Assembly (NCBI GenBank): GCA_023150195.1
Contig: JAKLLI010000001.1
Span: 1-29,165 of the forward strand
Source: Azonexus sp.
GTDB lineage: Bacteria; Pseudomonadota; Gammaproteobacteria; Burkholderiales; Rhodocyclaceae
DNA: 29,165 bases
Direction: 5' to 3'
Below the pieces are notes generated by a model that saw only the letters and a list, made by a program, of their open reading frames with translations, searched no databases and was not told where the DNA came from. Positions 1-7,790 of this stretch are shown here, piece by piece; the stretch's first letter is position 1; each line of letters starts with the position of its first letter. Both the position numbers and the translations under genes were made by a program.

Positions 1-1
1 G

Positions 2-1318
2 TCGCTGGAAAGCGAACATTTCCCGCTGTCGCAGTTGATCGCCAACGTCAATGCCATTGCCCTCGATCAGGCCCGGCAAAAATCGCTGGCGCTGGATTAT
101 GCGGTCGACCCGGCCATTCCCGCGGTTTTGCGCGGCGATCTGCTGCGCCTCTCGCAAATCCTGATCAACCTGATCGGCAACGCCATCAAATTCACCCCCA
201 GCGGCCGCGTCGATGTGTATTTCCGCCTCCTCAAGCGGGAGGGCGATCAGTTGCGCCTCGGCATCGAGGTCCGCGACACCGGCATCGGCATGAGCGTCGA
301 ACAGCAAGCCAAGCTGTTTGAGGCCTTTAGCCAGGCCGATAGCTCGATCACCCGCAAATATGGCGGCAGCGGCCTGGGCCTGAGTATCTGCCAGCGCCTG
401 GTGCGGCTGATGGGGGGCGAGATTCTGGTGCGCAGCACGCCCGCGCAAGGCAGCAGTTTCAGTTTTGAAATCGATCTCGGCGCCGCCCCCGGGCAGGGTG
501 ACAGCACAACCGAACAGGCGGCGGATGGTGGCGTGCTGGCCGGGAAGCGGGTGCTGCTGGTCGAGGACATTCCCACCAATCAACTGGTTGCCGGCGAAAT
601 GCTGACCGAACTGGGCCTCAATGTGGTGACCGTCGATAACGGACGGGAAGCGCTGGAAGAAATGTCGCGCAACGGCCTGCGTTACGACCTGATCCTGATG
701 GATGTGCAAATGCCCGAGATGGATGGACTGGAAGCCACGCGCCGCCTGCGCAGCGGCCTCGTCCTGCCGGAACTGCCCATCATTGCGATGACCGCGCACG
801 CACTGGACGAAGAAAAAGGGCGCTGCCTGGCCGCCGGCATGAACGATTTCATCAGCAAGCCCATCGACCCCGACACCTTGCGCCGCGTTTTGCTGCGCCA
901 GTTTCCCCAGCGCGAATCTGCCACCACGCTGGCGACCGTCGCCGAAGCGCCTGCCGAACTGCCCGACCTACCCGGCATCGACACCCGGGAAGGGATGCGG
1001 CGCGTGATGAACAAGGCGGCGCTCTACGAACGCATCCTGCGCGATTTTCTTGGACGCTTTGGTGAGGAAAGCCTGGCCATCCGTCAGGCAGTCAGCAGCG
1101 GCGACCTCGCCACGGCAGAACGCCGCACGCACAACATCAAAGGCCTGGCTGGCACCATCGGTGCCAGCGCACTGCAAGCCGGCGCCCAACAGCTGGAAGC
1201 GAGCCTGCGAGAGCACGCAGGCGAGCGCCTGGAAAGTGAAATCGCTACCTTCGAAAGTTTGCTGGCAGAAGTCATCGATGGCCTCGCCCGACACTTCGCC
1301 GACGGTCAACCGGGCTAA
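2..1318 (+). CDS. Hybrid sensor histidine kinase, C-terminal part (ATPase, receiver and HPt domains)
   Basis: The 5' end lies outside the window; the frame is already open at base 2. What remains is the second half of a multi-domain phosphorelay kinase. The HATPase domain shows an N box ([12 protein letters not shown], bases ~160-196), a G1 box (DTGIGM, 275-292) and a G2 box (GGSGLGLSI). A receiver domain follows (start [11 protein letters not shown], phosphoacceptor Asp codon 701-703 in [10 protein letters not shown], Lys in SKPID). The C-terminus is an HPt domain whose phosphorylatable His is codon 1130-1132 ([10 protein letters not shown]). By family logic, phosphate passes His-Asp-His and then to a separate response regulator that is not visible here. 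The sensory input and the dimerisation/H-box region are missing, so the stimulus cannot be named. The stop lies 4 bases from the convergent DUF1840 stop. Confidence 0.93.
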   Translation, partial: SLESEHFPLSQLIANVNAIALDQARQKSLALDYAVDPAIPAVLRGDLLRLSQILINLIGNAIKFTPSGRVDVYFRLLKREGDQLRLGIEVRDTGIGMSVEQQAKLFEAFSQADSSITRKYGGSGLGLSICQRLVRLMGGEILVRSTPAQGSSFSFEIDLGAAPGQGDSTTEQAADGGVLAGKRVLLVEDIPTNQLVAGEMLTELGLNVVTVDNGREALEEMSRNGLRYDLILMDVQMPEMDGLEATRRLRSGLVLPELPIIAMTAHALDEEKGRCLAAGMNDFISKPIDPDTLRRVLLRQFPQRESATTLATVAEAPAELPDLPGIDTREGMRRVMNKAALYERILRDFLGRFGEESLAIRQAVSSGDLATAERRTHNIKGLAGTIGASALQAGAQQLEASLREHAGERLESEIATFESLLAEVIDGLARHFADGQPG

Positions 1319-1322
1319 ACGT

Positions 1323-1658
1323 TCAAAAATCGCTGGCCGCGCGCCACACCACATGCGCCTCCGGTCCGCTATGCGCCGTCCGCTGCAACATGTCGATCAA
1401 GGGCCAGGCCCGTTGCGAGAGGCCGACGATGACTTCCTTCGGCCTGGCCTCGGCGTCCTCGTCTTCAGGTTCAGCCGCAGCCGCCTGGCGCGAAGCATCG
1501 ACCGCCGCCTGCAGGCGGGCCGCGGCTTCCCGCATTTCCGGCTGGGTAATCACGCCGCGCGCCGTGCTTTCCTTGCCGATGATGTCCAGCAGCAGCTTGG
1601 CCGTTTCGGCAAACATCAGGATTTCAGCGGTTTCAGTCGAGTCGAATTGAACAATCAT
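1323..1658 (-). CDS. DUF1840 family protein
   Basis: This is a 111-residue cytoplasmic protein beginning MIVQFDSTETAEILMF. The pattern (a short beta strand, then MF..T.KLLLDIIGK, then a charged, Ala/Glu-rich linker around residues 50-75, then a C-terminal helix QRAWPLIDML) matches the DUF1840 family as I remember it; that family has no established function. The ATG at 1656-1658 was chosen because a good ribosome-binding site (CCGGAGG on the minus strand) sits just upstream. The frame stays open much further upstream, but that extension is antisense to the next gene and has no recognisable content. It is divergent from the methyltransferase-like gene (75 bp gap) and convergent with the kinase. 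Confidence 0.8.
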   Translation of the reverse strand: MIVQFDSTETAEILMFAETAKLLLDIIGKESTARGVITQPEMREAAARLQAAVDASRQAAAAEPEDEDAEARPKEVIVGLSQRAWPLIDMLQRTAHSGPEAHVVWRAASDF

Positions 1659-1680
1659 GGCGGCCTCCGGACAGGTTGGG

Positions 1681-1710
1681 TTGTCAGTCTGCGCGGCCTT
1701 CGTGCACAAT
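1681..1710 (+). promoter_or_regulatory. Putative sigma-70 promoter of the methyltransferase-mak genes
   Basis: A TTGTCA hexamer (1681-1686, 5/6 to the -35 consensus) is followed after 18 bases by CACAAT (1705-1710, 4/6 to the -10 consensus). It lies 24 bp before the ATG at 1734, with a purine-rich GGAGGGGGAG ribosome-binding site between. This is pattern matching only. Confidence 0.4.
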
Positions 1711-1733
1711 GAGCCGGAGGGGGAGACAACAAC

Positions 1734-2384
1734 ATGACTGCACATACTAACGCCATTCCCTGGGAGACAGGCAATGACGAAATCGAGCGGCTGGCGCTGG
1801 AGGAATGCGCCAAACGCCAGCGCATTGACCACAGCGTTTCGGTGCTGGTCCTGCCGGCCGGCCATTGCGATCTGGCCTTCCGTTTCGCCCGCCTCGGCGC
1901 CCAGGTGACGGTGGCCGATACGCCGGCCCTGCAGCAGGAAATCGAGGGACGCATTCTGGCCGCCGGGCTCAAGGACACCATCCGTTTCCTGCCCTGCACG
2001 GTACCGGAACCACCGACCGGAGACAGCCCCGGCCATTTCGACATCATCGTGCTGCGCCGCGGCCTGTGTTTTCAGCCCTACCAGCAAAGCAAACCGACCA
2101 TTCGCCGCCTGATGCAGCAACTGCGCATTGGCGGCAAACTGTTTCTTTCCATCCTCGGTCTGCACTCCGAACTGGGCGACGATTACGCGGGTCGCGAACA
2201 ATCCATTTATGAGCGTTTCGCGCCGTTGACCGAATGCATCGCCAAAAAATACGGCATCAAGGCGCCGGTCTGCCTGTATTCCGAGCGCGACGTCTTTCTG
2301 CTGCTGCTCGAATCTGGCGCCAGCGTCTTGCGCACCCAAACCACCACCTGGGGCAACGTCAAGGCCATTGCGGTCCGCGTCTGA
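1734..2384 (+). CDS. Class I SAM-dependent methyltransferase-like protein
   Basis: This protein has 216 residues and no signal peptide. The fold pattern is that of a Rossmann methyltransferase: strand 1 SVLVLPAGHCDLA (residues ~35-47), strand 2 ending in an acidic residue (VTVAD, ~58-62), strand 4 FDIIVLRRG (~102-110) and the post-strand-4 helix with RIGGKLFLSI (~131-140). Motif I is unusual: it reads LPAGHCDLA where active enzymes normally carry a GxGxG loop. SAM binding is therefore not assured. The TGA stop overlaps the ATG of the sugar kinase gene (ATGA-type overlap), so the two are probably translationally coupled. The substrate is unknown. Confidence 0.6.
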   Translation: MTAHTNAIPWETGNDEIERLALEECAKRQRIDHSVSVLVLPAGHCDLAFRFARLGAQVTVADTPALQQEIEGRILAAGLKDTIRFLPCTVPEPPTGDSPGHFDIIVLRRGLCFQPYQQSKPTIRRLMQQLRIGGKLFLSILGLHSELGDDYAGREQSIYERFAPLTECIAKKYGIKAPVCLYSERDVFLLLLESGASVLRTQTTTWGNVKAIAVRV

Positions 2385-3277
2385 TGCGCCTCGGCATTGA
2401 CCTGGGCGGCACCAAGATCGAAATCGCCGCGCTCGATGCCCAAGGCAACTTTCTGTTGCGCCGGCGGGTAGCCACGCCCCGGGGCGATTACACGGCAACC
2501 CTGCGTTGCATCCGTGATCTGGTGCTCGCGGCAGAATCCGAGCTGGGTCGACGCGGCAGCGTCGGCATTGGCATTCCCGGTGCCGAGTCCGGACCGGAAG
2601 GCCGCATCAAGAATGCCAATTCCACCTGCCTGATCGGCCAGCCCTTGCGCAGCGATCTTGCCGCCCTGTTGCAGCGGGAAATTCGCGTCGCCAACGATGC
2701 CAATTGCTTTGCCCTGTCCGAAGCGGTGGACGGTGCCGGCCAAGGGGCGCGTGTGGTGTTTGGCGTGATTCTGGGCACCGGTGTTGGTGGCGGCATCATC
2801 ATCGATGGCCAGCCACTGGTCGGCATCAATGCCATTGCCGGCGAGTGGGGCCACAATCCGCTGCCACTGCCCCAAGCCAACGACCTGCCCTTGCCCGCCT
2901 GTTACTGCGGCCGTCACGGCTGTATCGAAACCTTTCTCTCTGGCCCAGGCCTGAGTGCCGACCATGCCCGGTGCACCGGTCAACGGCGTTTACCACAAGA
3001 AATTGTTCGGGGCGCCGAAGCGGGCGACACCCACTGCGAAGCCAGCCTGCAGCGTTACGAATCCCGTCTGGGCCGGGCGCTGGCCGGGGTGATCAATCTA
3101 CTCGACCCCGAGGTGATTGTGCTGGGTGGCGGGATGTCCCAGGTGGCGCGCCTGTACCGCCATCTGCCGGCCGCTTGCGCACCGTACGTGTTTTCGGAGC
3201 GCGTGCTGACCCGTTTTCTGCCACCGCAACATGGGGATTCCTCGGGGGTACGCGGCGCCGCCTGGCTATGGAATTGA
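2384..3277 (+). CDS. mak: ROK-family sugar kinase, fructokinase Mak-like
   Basis: This 297-residue ROK kinase phosphorylates a free hexose with ATP in the cytosol. It has the phosphate-binding loop DLGGTK (6-11), the catalytic base Asp105 in ANDANC, the glycine-rich GTGVGGG loop (131-137), EWGH (154-157) and the zinc site CYCGRHGC (173-180, together with His157). The end HGDSSGVRGAAWLW and the segment KNANSTCLIGQP closely resemble E. coli Mak (manno(fructo)kinase) as I remember it, closer than NagK or glucokinase. The start is the ATG overlapping the previous stop. The next gene is an MFS transporter only 42 bp downstream, which may be co-transcribed and may import the substrate; that link is inference. 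Confidence 0.85.
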   Translation: MRLGIDLGGTKIEIAALDAQGNFLLRRRVATPRGDYTATLRCIRDLVLAAESELGRRGSVGIGIPGAESGPEGRIKNANSTCLIGQPLRSDLAALLQREIRVANDANCFALSEAVDGAGQGARVVFGVILGTGVGGGIIIDGQPLVGINAIAGEWGHNPLPLPQANDLPLPACYCGRHGCIETFLSGPGLSADHARCTGQRRLPQEIVRGAEAGDTHCEASLQRYESRLGRALAGVINLLDPEVIVLGGGMSQVARLYRHLPAACAPYVFSERVLTRFLPPQHGDSSGVRGAAWLWN

Positions 3278-3297
3278 TGGCACAATCGCCCTCTCTC

Positions 3298-3313
3298 CGT
3301 TCCACGTGAAACC
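3298..3313. other. parS-like ParB-binding site 1
   Basis: The sequence CGTTCCACGTGAAACC matches the chromosomal parS consensus TGTTTCACGTGAAACA at 13 of 16 positions, and 13 of 14 in the GTTTCACGTGAAAC core (CACGTG at 3303-3308). It lies between the sugar kinase stop and the MFS start, where that gene's ribosome-binding site would be expected. ParB loads DNA at such sites for chromosome segregation. Two further copies at 20972 and 27548 make a chance match unlikely. Confidence 0.65.
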
Positions 3314-3319
3314 CCGACC

Positions 3320-4528
3320 TTGACGCCATCACAACTTTGGGCCCGGCTCTTTCTGCCCTTCGCCGCCGGCTATTTCCTCTCCTACCTGTACCGCACCGCC
3401 AATGCGGTGATCGGCCCGGTGCTGGCCGGCGAACTGAGCCTGCAAGACAACGCGCTCGGCTTGCTGACGAGTACGTATTTTCTCGCCTTTGGCGCCGCCC
3501 AATTACCGTTGGGCATGTTGCTCGACCGTTTCGGCCCGCGCCGGGTGGAAGCTTCGCTACTGCTGGTCGCGGGTGCCGGCGCCGCCGTGTTCGCCATCGC
3601 CGGCAGCTTGAGCGGACTGGCGATTGGTCGGGCGATGATCGGTTTGGGCGTATCGGCTTGCCTGATGGGCTCTTTCAAGGCGTTTTCGCAATGGTTTCCG
3701 GCCGAGCGCCAAGCCTCGCTGGCCGGCTGGGTCATGGCCTCCGGGGGGCTAGGCGCGCTGGCCGCCGCCAAGCCGCTGGAGTTTGCGCTGGGTTTTGCCG
3801 GCTGGCGGGAAATCATGCTCGGACTGGCCGTGATCACGGTCGGCGTCGCGGGCATCCTCTGGCGCAGTGTGCCGGATAAGCCGGCCCCGGCTGCGGTGGG
3901 CGGCTTCCGCGAACAGCTCGATGGTTTGCGCAGCATTTTTGCCAGCAGCCATTTCTGGCGCTTTGCCCCCATGGGCTTCTGGCTGACCGGCGGCTTCATG
4001 GCCGTGCAAGGCCTCTGGGCGTCGCGCTGGATGGCCGTGGCCGAACAGCTGGCACCCGCCCAGATCGCGGCACGCCTGACCTGGATGAGTCTGGCCATGC
4101 TTGGCGGCTTCCTGTTCATGGGCTTTTTCGCCACCCGACTGGTCCATTGGGGCATCCCGCTGATCCACCTCTATCGGCTGGCGATGGCGACGGCCATCGG
4201 CGCCTTTGCGGTCATCTGCTGGCAACCCGCTTTCGCTGGCGACTGGCTGTGGCCGGTGCTGGCCGCCTGCTTCTCCTTGTCCAACATCGCCTATTCATTG
4301 GTAGCGCAAGCCTTCTCACCCCACGTCTCGGGACGGGCCAATACCGCCCTCAACGTCTGGATTTTTGCCGGGGCCTTTGGCCTGCAATGGGGCATGGGCG
4401 GTTTGGTGGATGGCTTGCAGACGGCGGGCTGGGACACTGCCGCCGCCTACCGCGCCACCTTCATCGGCCTTTTAGGCTGCCAGTTGCTGGCCCTGCTCTG
4501 GTTGCTGCGGCCCGGTTACCGGCGCTGA
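3320..4528 (+). CDS. MFS transporter
   Basis: This is a 402-residue inner-membrane protein with about twelve hydrophobic segments. The motif-A-type loop GMLLDRFGPRRV lies between helices 2 and 3, which marks the major facilitator superfamily. The N-terminus (FLPFAAGYFLSYLYRTANAVIGP) enters the first helix almost at once. The start is a TTG: no ATG or GTG lies in frame between the upstream in-frame stop (3275-3277) and helix 1. A parS-like site occupies the usual ribosome-binding position, so initiation may be weak. The substrate is unknown; the neighbouring fructokinase-like gene makes a sugar possible but not shown. The last 57 bp overlap the end of the convergent calcium-binding-type gene. 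Confidence 0.85.
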   Translation: MTPSQLWARLFLPFAAGYFLSYLYRTANAVIGPVLAGELSLQDNALGLLTSTYFLAFGAAQLPLGMLLDRFGPRRVEASLLLVAGAGAAVFAIAGSLSGLAIGRAMIGLGVSACLMGSFKAFSQWFPAERQASLAGWVMASGGLGALAAAKPLEFALGFAGWREIMLGLAVITVGVAGILWRSVPDKPAPAAVGGFREQLDGLRSIFASSHFWRFAPMGFWLTGGFMAVQGLWASRWMAVAEQLAPAQIAARLTWMSLAMLGGFLFMGFFATRLVHWGIPLIHLYRLAMATAIGAFAVICWQPAFAGDWLWPVLAACFSLSNIAYSLVAQAFSPHVSGRANTALNVWIFAGAFGLQWGMGGLVDGLQTAGWDTAAAYRATFIGLLGCQLLALLWLLRPGYRR

Positions 4529-5479
4529 CACGGCCAGATCGACCTGCTGCAAGCTGCCGGCGCGACCGTTTTCCATCAGGTATACGCCGGCAGAGCGGAT
4601 TTGGCCGAGCAGGTCGTTGTCTGCTGTTTTGAGCGAAAACGGCGCGTCGACCGCGCTCAGATACAGCGCCCCGACCCCGGCTTCGGCCAGCGAGCCGAAG
4701 CCCGCCCCGCGCCACAGGCGAAGCTGGCCAAAGGCCGTGTCGCCCTCGTCCAGCCAGCCATTGCCATCGCCGTCGAGCGCAGCCAGTTCGGCAAAGCCAT
4801 CGCCGCTGCGCGCGCCAAACAATTCACTGCCATCGTCGGCGCGGCCATTGCCATTGCGATCAAAAACCAGAAAGCCGCTGGCGGCCCCCAGGCCCGGCAG
4901 CGATTCGGCCCGACCGTCGCAATCCAGATCGAAATTGAAACGGGCGTCGGTCAATTCACAGGCCGCGCCATCAAAGTTCAGCACCAATGGGTCGTGCAAC
5001 ACGACGTTGCCGGATTCTTCCAGCACCTTTTCGCTGCGATAGTCTCGTTGCATCGCCACCTGCGACGTGAAATCGATCTCGCGCCCGTCTGCCGTCTTCA
5101 CGGTGCCGCTGGCACAGACGGTGGTCGACTCGCTTTCACAGCGGATTTCGCTCAGGCGTGTGTGCCACACCAGGCTGCGGGTCGCGGTGGGGGTCGTGGC
5201 CGAGGCCGCATCATCGATTGGGTCACTCGCTGCCGGCAGCGGCGCGGCAGATTTTTCCCGGCAGCTTTGACCGTCCATTGCCGCCAGCATGGTGGCCAGC
5301 AGCGACTCGAGCAGGCGCTCGACCCGTGCCTGCAAGCGAGTTTGTGCGGTCGACGCCGGTGCTTCGGCAAATTGCCGAAACACTTGCTGAAAGCCGATCT
5401 CGGTTTCGTACTCGACCTCGTAACTGCGGCTGGATTCGTGGCTGGCGGTCAGGTTGACCGCAGCGGTTTCGATCTTCAT
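4472..5479 (-). CDS. Protein with EF-hand-like calcium loops, function unknown
   Basis: This protein has 335 residues and no evident signal peptide or membrane segment. The N-terminal ~160 residues are low in recognisable features, with an Ala/Thr/Asp-rich linker at ~76-101. The middle carries three Asp/Asn/Gly-rich loops of EF-hand or dockerin type: DLDCDGRAE (~184-192), DRNGNGRADDGSE (~207-219) and DGDGNGWLDEGD (~236-247). These loops normally bind calcium. Similar proteins occur widely in proteobacteria as uncharacterised EF-hand proteins. The start has a strong ribosome-binding site (AAGGAGCTCAC before the ATG on the minus strand). The C-terminal ~19 codons are antisense to the MFS gene. 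Expected localisation is the cytoplasm, or export by a route with no N-terminal signal. Confidence 0.75.
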   Translation of the reverse strand: MKIETAAVNLTASHESSRSYEVEYETEIGFQQVFRQFAEAPASTAQTRLQARVERLLESLLATMLAAMDGQSCREKSAAPLPAASDPIDDAASATTPTATRSLVWHTRLSEIRCESESTTVCASGTVKTADGREIDFTSQVAMQRDYRSEKVLEESGNVVLHDPLVLNFDGAACELTDARFNFDLDCDGRAESLPGLGAASGFLVFDRNGNGRADDGSELFGARSGDGFAELAALDGDGNGWLDEGDTAFGQLRLWRGAGFGSLAEAGVGALYLSAVDAPFSLKTADNDLLGQIRSAGVYLMENGRAGSLQQVDLAVSAPVTGPQQPEQGQQLAA

Positions 5480-5530
5480 GGTGAGCTCCTTGCGTAACAG
5501 GGAAGCTCCCTACTGCAAGGGCCGTGCCGG

Positions 5531-7513
5531 TCAGCAGTCGAGCGGATCGACCTCGATATGCCAGCGCAGCCTGGATGGCGCCTTGAGTTGGGCAATGGCC
5601 TCGCGCCAGCGTGGCAAAAAGGCTTGCAAAGCCGGCCGGGAGCCGGATTCGGCCAGCAACTGGCCGCGTTCCAGGTTGGCCAGCCTCGCCATTTTCATCG
5701 GGATCGGGTCGTAGAGCATGACCTGCTCGTGTTCAGTCACCACGGGCAAGGTCGTCGCTGCCGTCAGGAAGGCAATGGCGGCAGCCATGTCGGGCGCCTC
5801 GGCGCGCAATACGGCCTGGAAAGCATAGGGCGGGAATCCCGCCTGTTCGCGTTCCTTGAGTTGACCGGCGGCAAAGCCTTCGTAATCGTGGGCCTTGAGC
5901 GCGGCAAACAGCGGGTGATCCGGATACTGGGTCTGGATCAACACCTGGCCCTTCAACTCGGCCCGACCGGCCCGACCGGCAACCTGCATCAGCTGCGCGA
6001 ACAGGCGCTCAGGCGCCCGCCAGTCGGCGGCAAACAGCGCCGCGTCCGCGCCCAATGCCCCGACCAGGGTCAGCTTGGGAAAATCATGCCCTTTGGCCAG
6101 CATCTGGGTACCGACCAGAATGTCTGCCTCGCCGGCATGGATTTGGGTGAGCACCGCCTCCCACTGCGTGCGGCTTTTGACCGAATCACGATCGACCCGC
6201 AGGATGCGCGCGTCCGGAAACTCGCCCTGCAGCCATTCCTCCACCCGCTGCGTACCGCGGCCAAAGGGATGAATGTCCTGATTACCGCAGGTCGGGCAGG
6301 CCCGCGGAATGCCGTTCTCGAAGCCACAGTGGTGGCAGCGCAAACGTCGATCGGCCAGATGCAGCACCAGATTGGCGGCGCAACGTTTGCAGCCCGAGAC
6401 CCAGCCGCAGGCCGGGCACGCCAGCACCGGCGCGTAGCCGCGGCGGTTGAGAAAAACCAGGCTTTGCTCTTCCCGCGCCAGCCGCTGGCGAATGGCCTCG
6501 ACCAGCGGCGGACTCACCCCCTCGCGCAGCACCATTTTTCGCGTATCGACGACGTTGACCGCCGGCAAGGTCGCCGCTGGATTGGCCCGCTCGCGCAGGG
6601 TTTGCAGCCCATAACGTCCGCCCTGCGCATTCGCCCAACTTTCCAGCGAGGGCGTGGCCGAGCCGAGCAGGATGGGAATGGCCGCCTGTCGAGCCCGCAC
6701 CACCGCCACATCGCGCGCCGAGTAGCGCATGCCATCCTGCTGCTTGAACGAGGCATCGTGCTCCTCGTCAATGATGATCATGCCCAGCCGGGGCATGGGG
6801 GTGAACACGGCCAGGCGGGTACCCAGCACAATGTCCGCCTCCCCTGAAAAAGCCGCACGCCAGTGACGCTCACGGGCCGCTTCAGCCAGTTCGCTATGCA
6901 GCGCCACCACCGTGCGCTCCGGGAAACGCCCCCGCACGCGGGCCTCCAGTTGTGGCGTCAGATTGATTTCCGGCACCAGCAGCAGGACCTGCGCCCCCAA
7001 GGCCAGCACCCACTCGACCAGGCGCAGATAGACCTCGGTTTTGCCGCTGCCCGTGACCCCAAACAGCAATTGCGCCGAATAACCACCGTCGACCGTGACC
7101 GCGTCGATGGCCTTCGCTTGTTCAGCCGTCAGCGCAGGCGGCAAGGGACCGGGTTTGGCCTTGGTCTGGCGGCCAGCCCGCCGTGCCGGTGGATCCAGAC
7201 GACGCACCCCGGCCGGCAAGGCCTGTAGCACCACTTCTCCGAAAGGCGCCTGGTAGTAAGCGCTCGCAAATTCACACAAGCCGAAAAACTCAGGCGGCAA
7301 AGGCGGAAGATCGCGCAGGATTTCGCTGGCAGCCTTAAGTTGTTCGTCCGGCCACTCCCCCTGCGCCGCCACCGCCACGATCACCCCGATGCGCTCCCCG
7401 CGCCCGAACGGTACCCGCACGCGCAAACCGACATCGGCGGTCGACGCCGCCTCAGCCCGATATTCGAACAAGCGATGCAGAGGCAGATCGAGCGCAACGC
7501 GAATAACGGGCAT
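5531..7513 (-). CDS. priA: Primosomal protein N' (replication restart helicase PriA)
   Basis: This 660-residue superfamily 2 DNA helicase reloads the replisome at stalled forks. The N-terminal DNA-binding domain begins MPVIRVALDLPLHRLFEY. Walker A is GVTGSGKT (152-159) and Walker B is IIIDEEHD (DEEH at 249-252), followed by the conserved F.QQDG.RYSARDVA segment. Two zinc sites use Cys366/369/375/378 and Cys393/396/406/409. The C-terminal helicase half contains GTQMLAKGHDFP and QVAGRAGR. All key residues are present. The ATG at 7511-7513 is chosen because a TTG 20 codons upstream only adds sequence that does not resemble the family. The protein is slightly shorter than E. coli PriA (732 aa). 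Upstream lies the hemE-priA gap with DnaA-box-like sequences. Confidence 0.97.
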   Translation of the reverse strand: MPVIRVALDLPLHRLFEYRAEAASTADVGLRVRVPFGRGERIGVIVAVAAQGEWPDEQLKAASEILRDLPPLPPEFFGLCEFASAYYQAPFGEVVLQALPAGVRRLDPPARRAGRQTKAKPGPLPPALTAEQAKAIDAVTVDGGYSAQLLFGVTGSGKTEVYLRLVEWVLALGAQVLLLVPEINLTPQLEARVRGRFPERTVVALHSELAEAARERHWRAAFSGEADIVLGTRLAVFTPMPRLGMIIIDEEHDASFKQQDGMRYSARDVAVVRARQAAIPILLGSATPSLESWANAQGGRYGLQTLRERANPAATLPAVNVVDTRKMVLREGVSPPLVEAIRQRLAREEQSLVFLNRRGYAPVLACPACGWVSGCKRCAANLVLHLADRRLRCHHCGFENGIPRACPTCGNQDIHPFGRGTQRVEEWLQGEFPDARILRVDRDSVKSRTQWEAVLTQIHAGEADILVGTQMLAKGHDFPKLTLVGALGADAALFAADWRAPERLFAQLMQVAGRAGRAELKGQVLIQTQYPDHPLFAALKAHDYEGFAAGQLKEREQAGFPPYAFQAVLRAEAPDMAAAIAFLTAATTLPVVTEHEQVMLYDPIPMKMARLANLERGQLLAESGSRPALQAFLPRWREAIAQLKAPSRLRWHIEVDPLDC

Positions 7514-7563
7514 GAACCATCCGGTGAAAGGATTGAGCCGGCCTTGCCAGCCGGACTTGGGAC

Positions 7564-7763
7564 TTGTCCACAAAAGCTGTGGATAACTTTGTGGATCGAC
7601 GAGGTAAAGAAACGCTAAGTCACCGTCCCGTAAGGATTTTGTCGGTTTGCTGAAATATTATGCAAACCATCATTTCCTTAATATTCAATGACTTAAGTTA
7701 TTAACGCCAAGTCAAGCGCTGGTGAACAAATTTTTTTGTTGAAGTAGGCTTGACTGTGCATAA
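7564..7763. promoter_or_regulatory. Cluster of DnaA-box-like 9-mers in an AT-rich gap (candidate DnaA-controlled or origin-like region)
   Basis: The 277-bp hemE-priA gap is much richer in A and T than its surroundings. Against the DnaA box TTATCCACA, it contains TTGTCCACA (7564-7572, 8/9), the perfect reverse form TGTGGATAA (7578-7586), TGTGGATCG (7590-7598, 7/9 reverse) and TGTGCATAA (7755-7763, 8/9 reverse). Weaker features are TTATGCAAA (7658-7666, 7/9), an IHF-like ATTCAATGACTTA (7683-7695, one mismatch), the palindrome ACTTAAGT (7691-7698) and the repeated AAGTCAAGC (7709-7717 and 7762-7770). DnaA binding could control priA, or the region could act as a replication element. The main betaproteobacterial origin is usually next to dnaA, which is not in this window. 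Confidence 0.45.
7725..7740. repeat. AT-only inverted repeat around a T tract
   Basis: The sequence is AACAAA, four T, then TTTGTT: a perfect 6-bp inverted repeat. It sits on the hemE side of the hemE-priA gap, 50 bases past the hemE stop, and could contribute to termination or to DNA unwinding. Confidence 0.4.
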
Positions 7764-7771
7764 GTCAAGCC
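7747..7771. repeat. Perfect 8-bp inverted repeat with a 9-base loop, downstream of hemE
   Basis: GGCTTGAC (7747-7754) and GTCAAGCC (7764-7771) pair perfectly. The loop TGTGCATAA is itself one mismatch from a reversed DnaA box. Located 19 bases past the hemE stop, it may serve as that gene's terminator, but no T tract follows directly on either strand. It may instead be a protein-binding site. Confidence 0.5.
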
Positions 7772-7790
7772 CTTTCAGCACGCGAAGTAC

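Noticed and set aside
1323..2498. A 391-codon minus-strand frame covering the methyltransferase gene and part of mak
   Set aside because: Only its last 111 codons (DUF1840) have family-like sequence and a ribosome-binding site. The rest is antisense to two recognisable genes and is a by-product of GC-rich codons.
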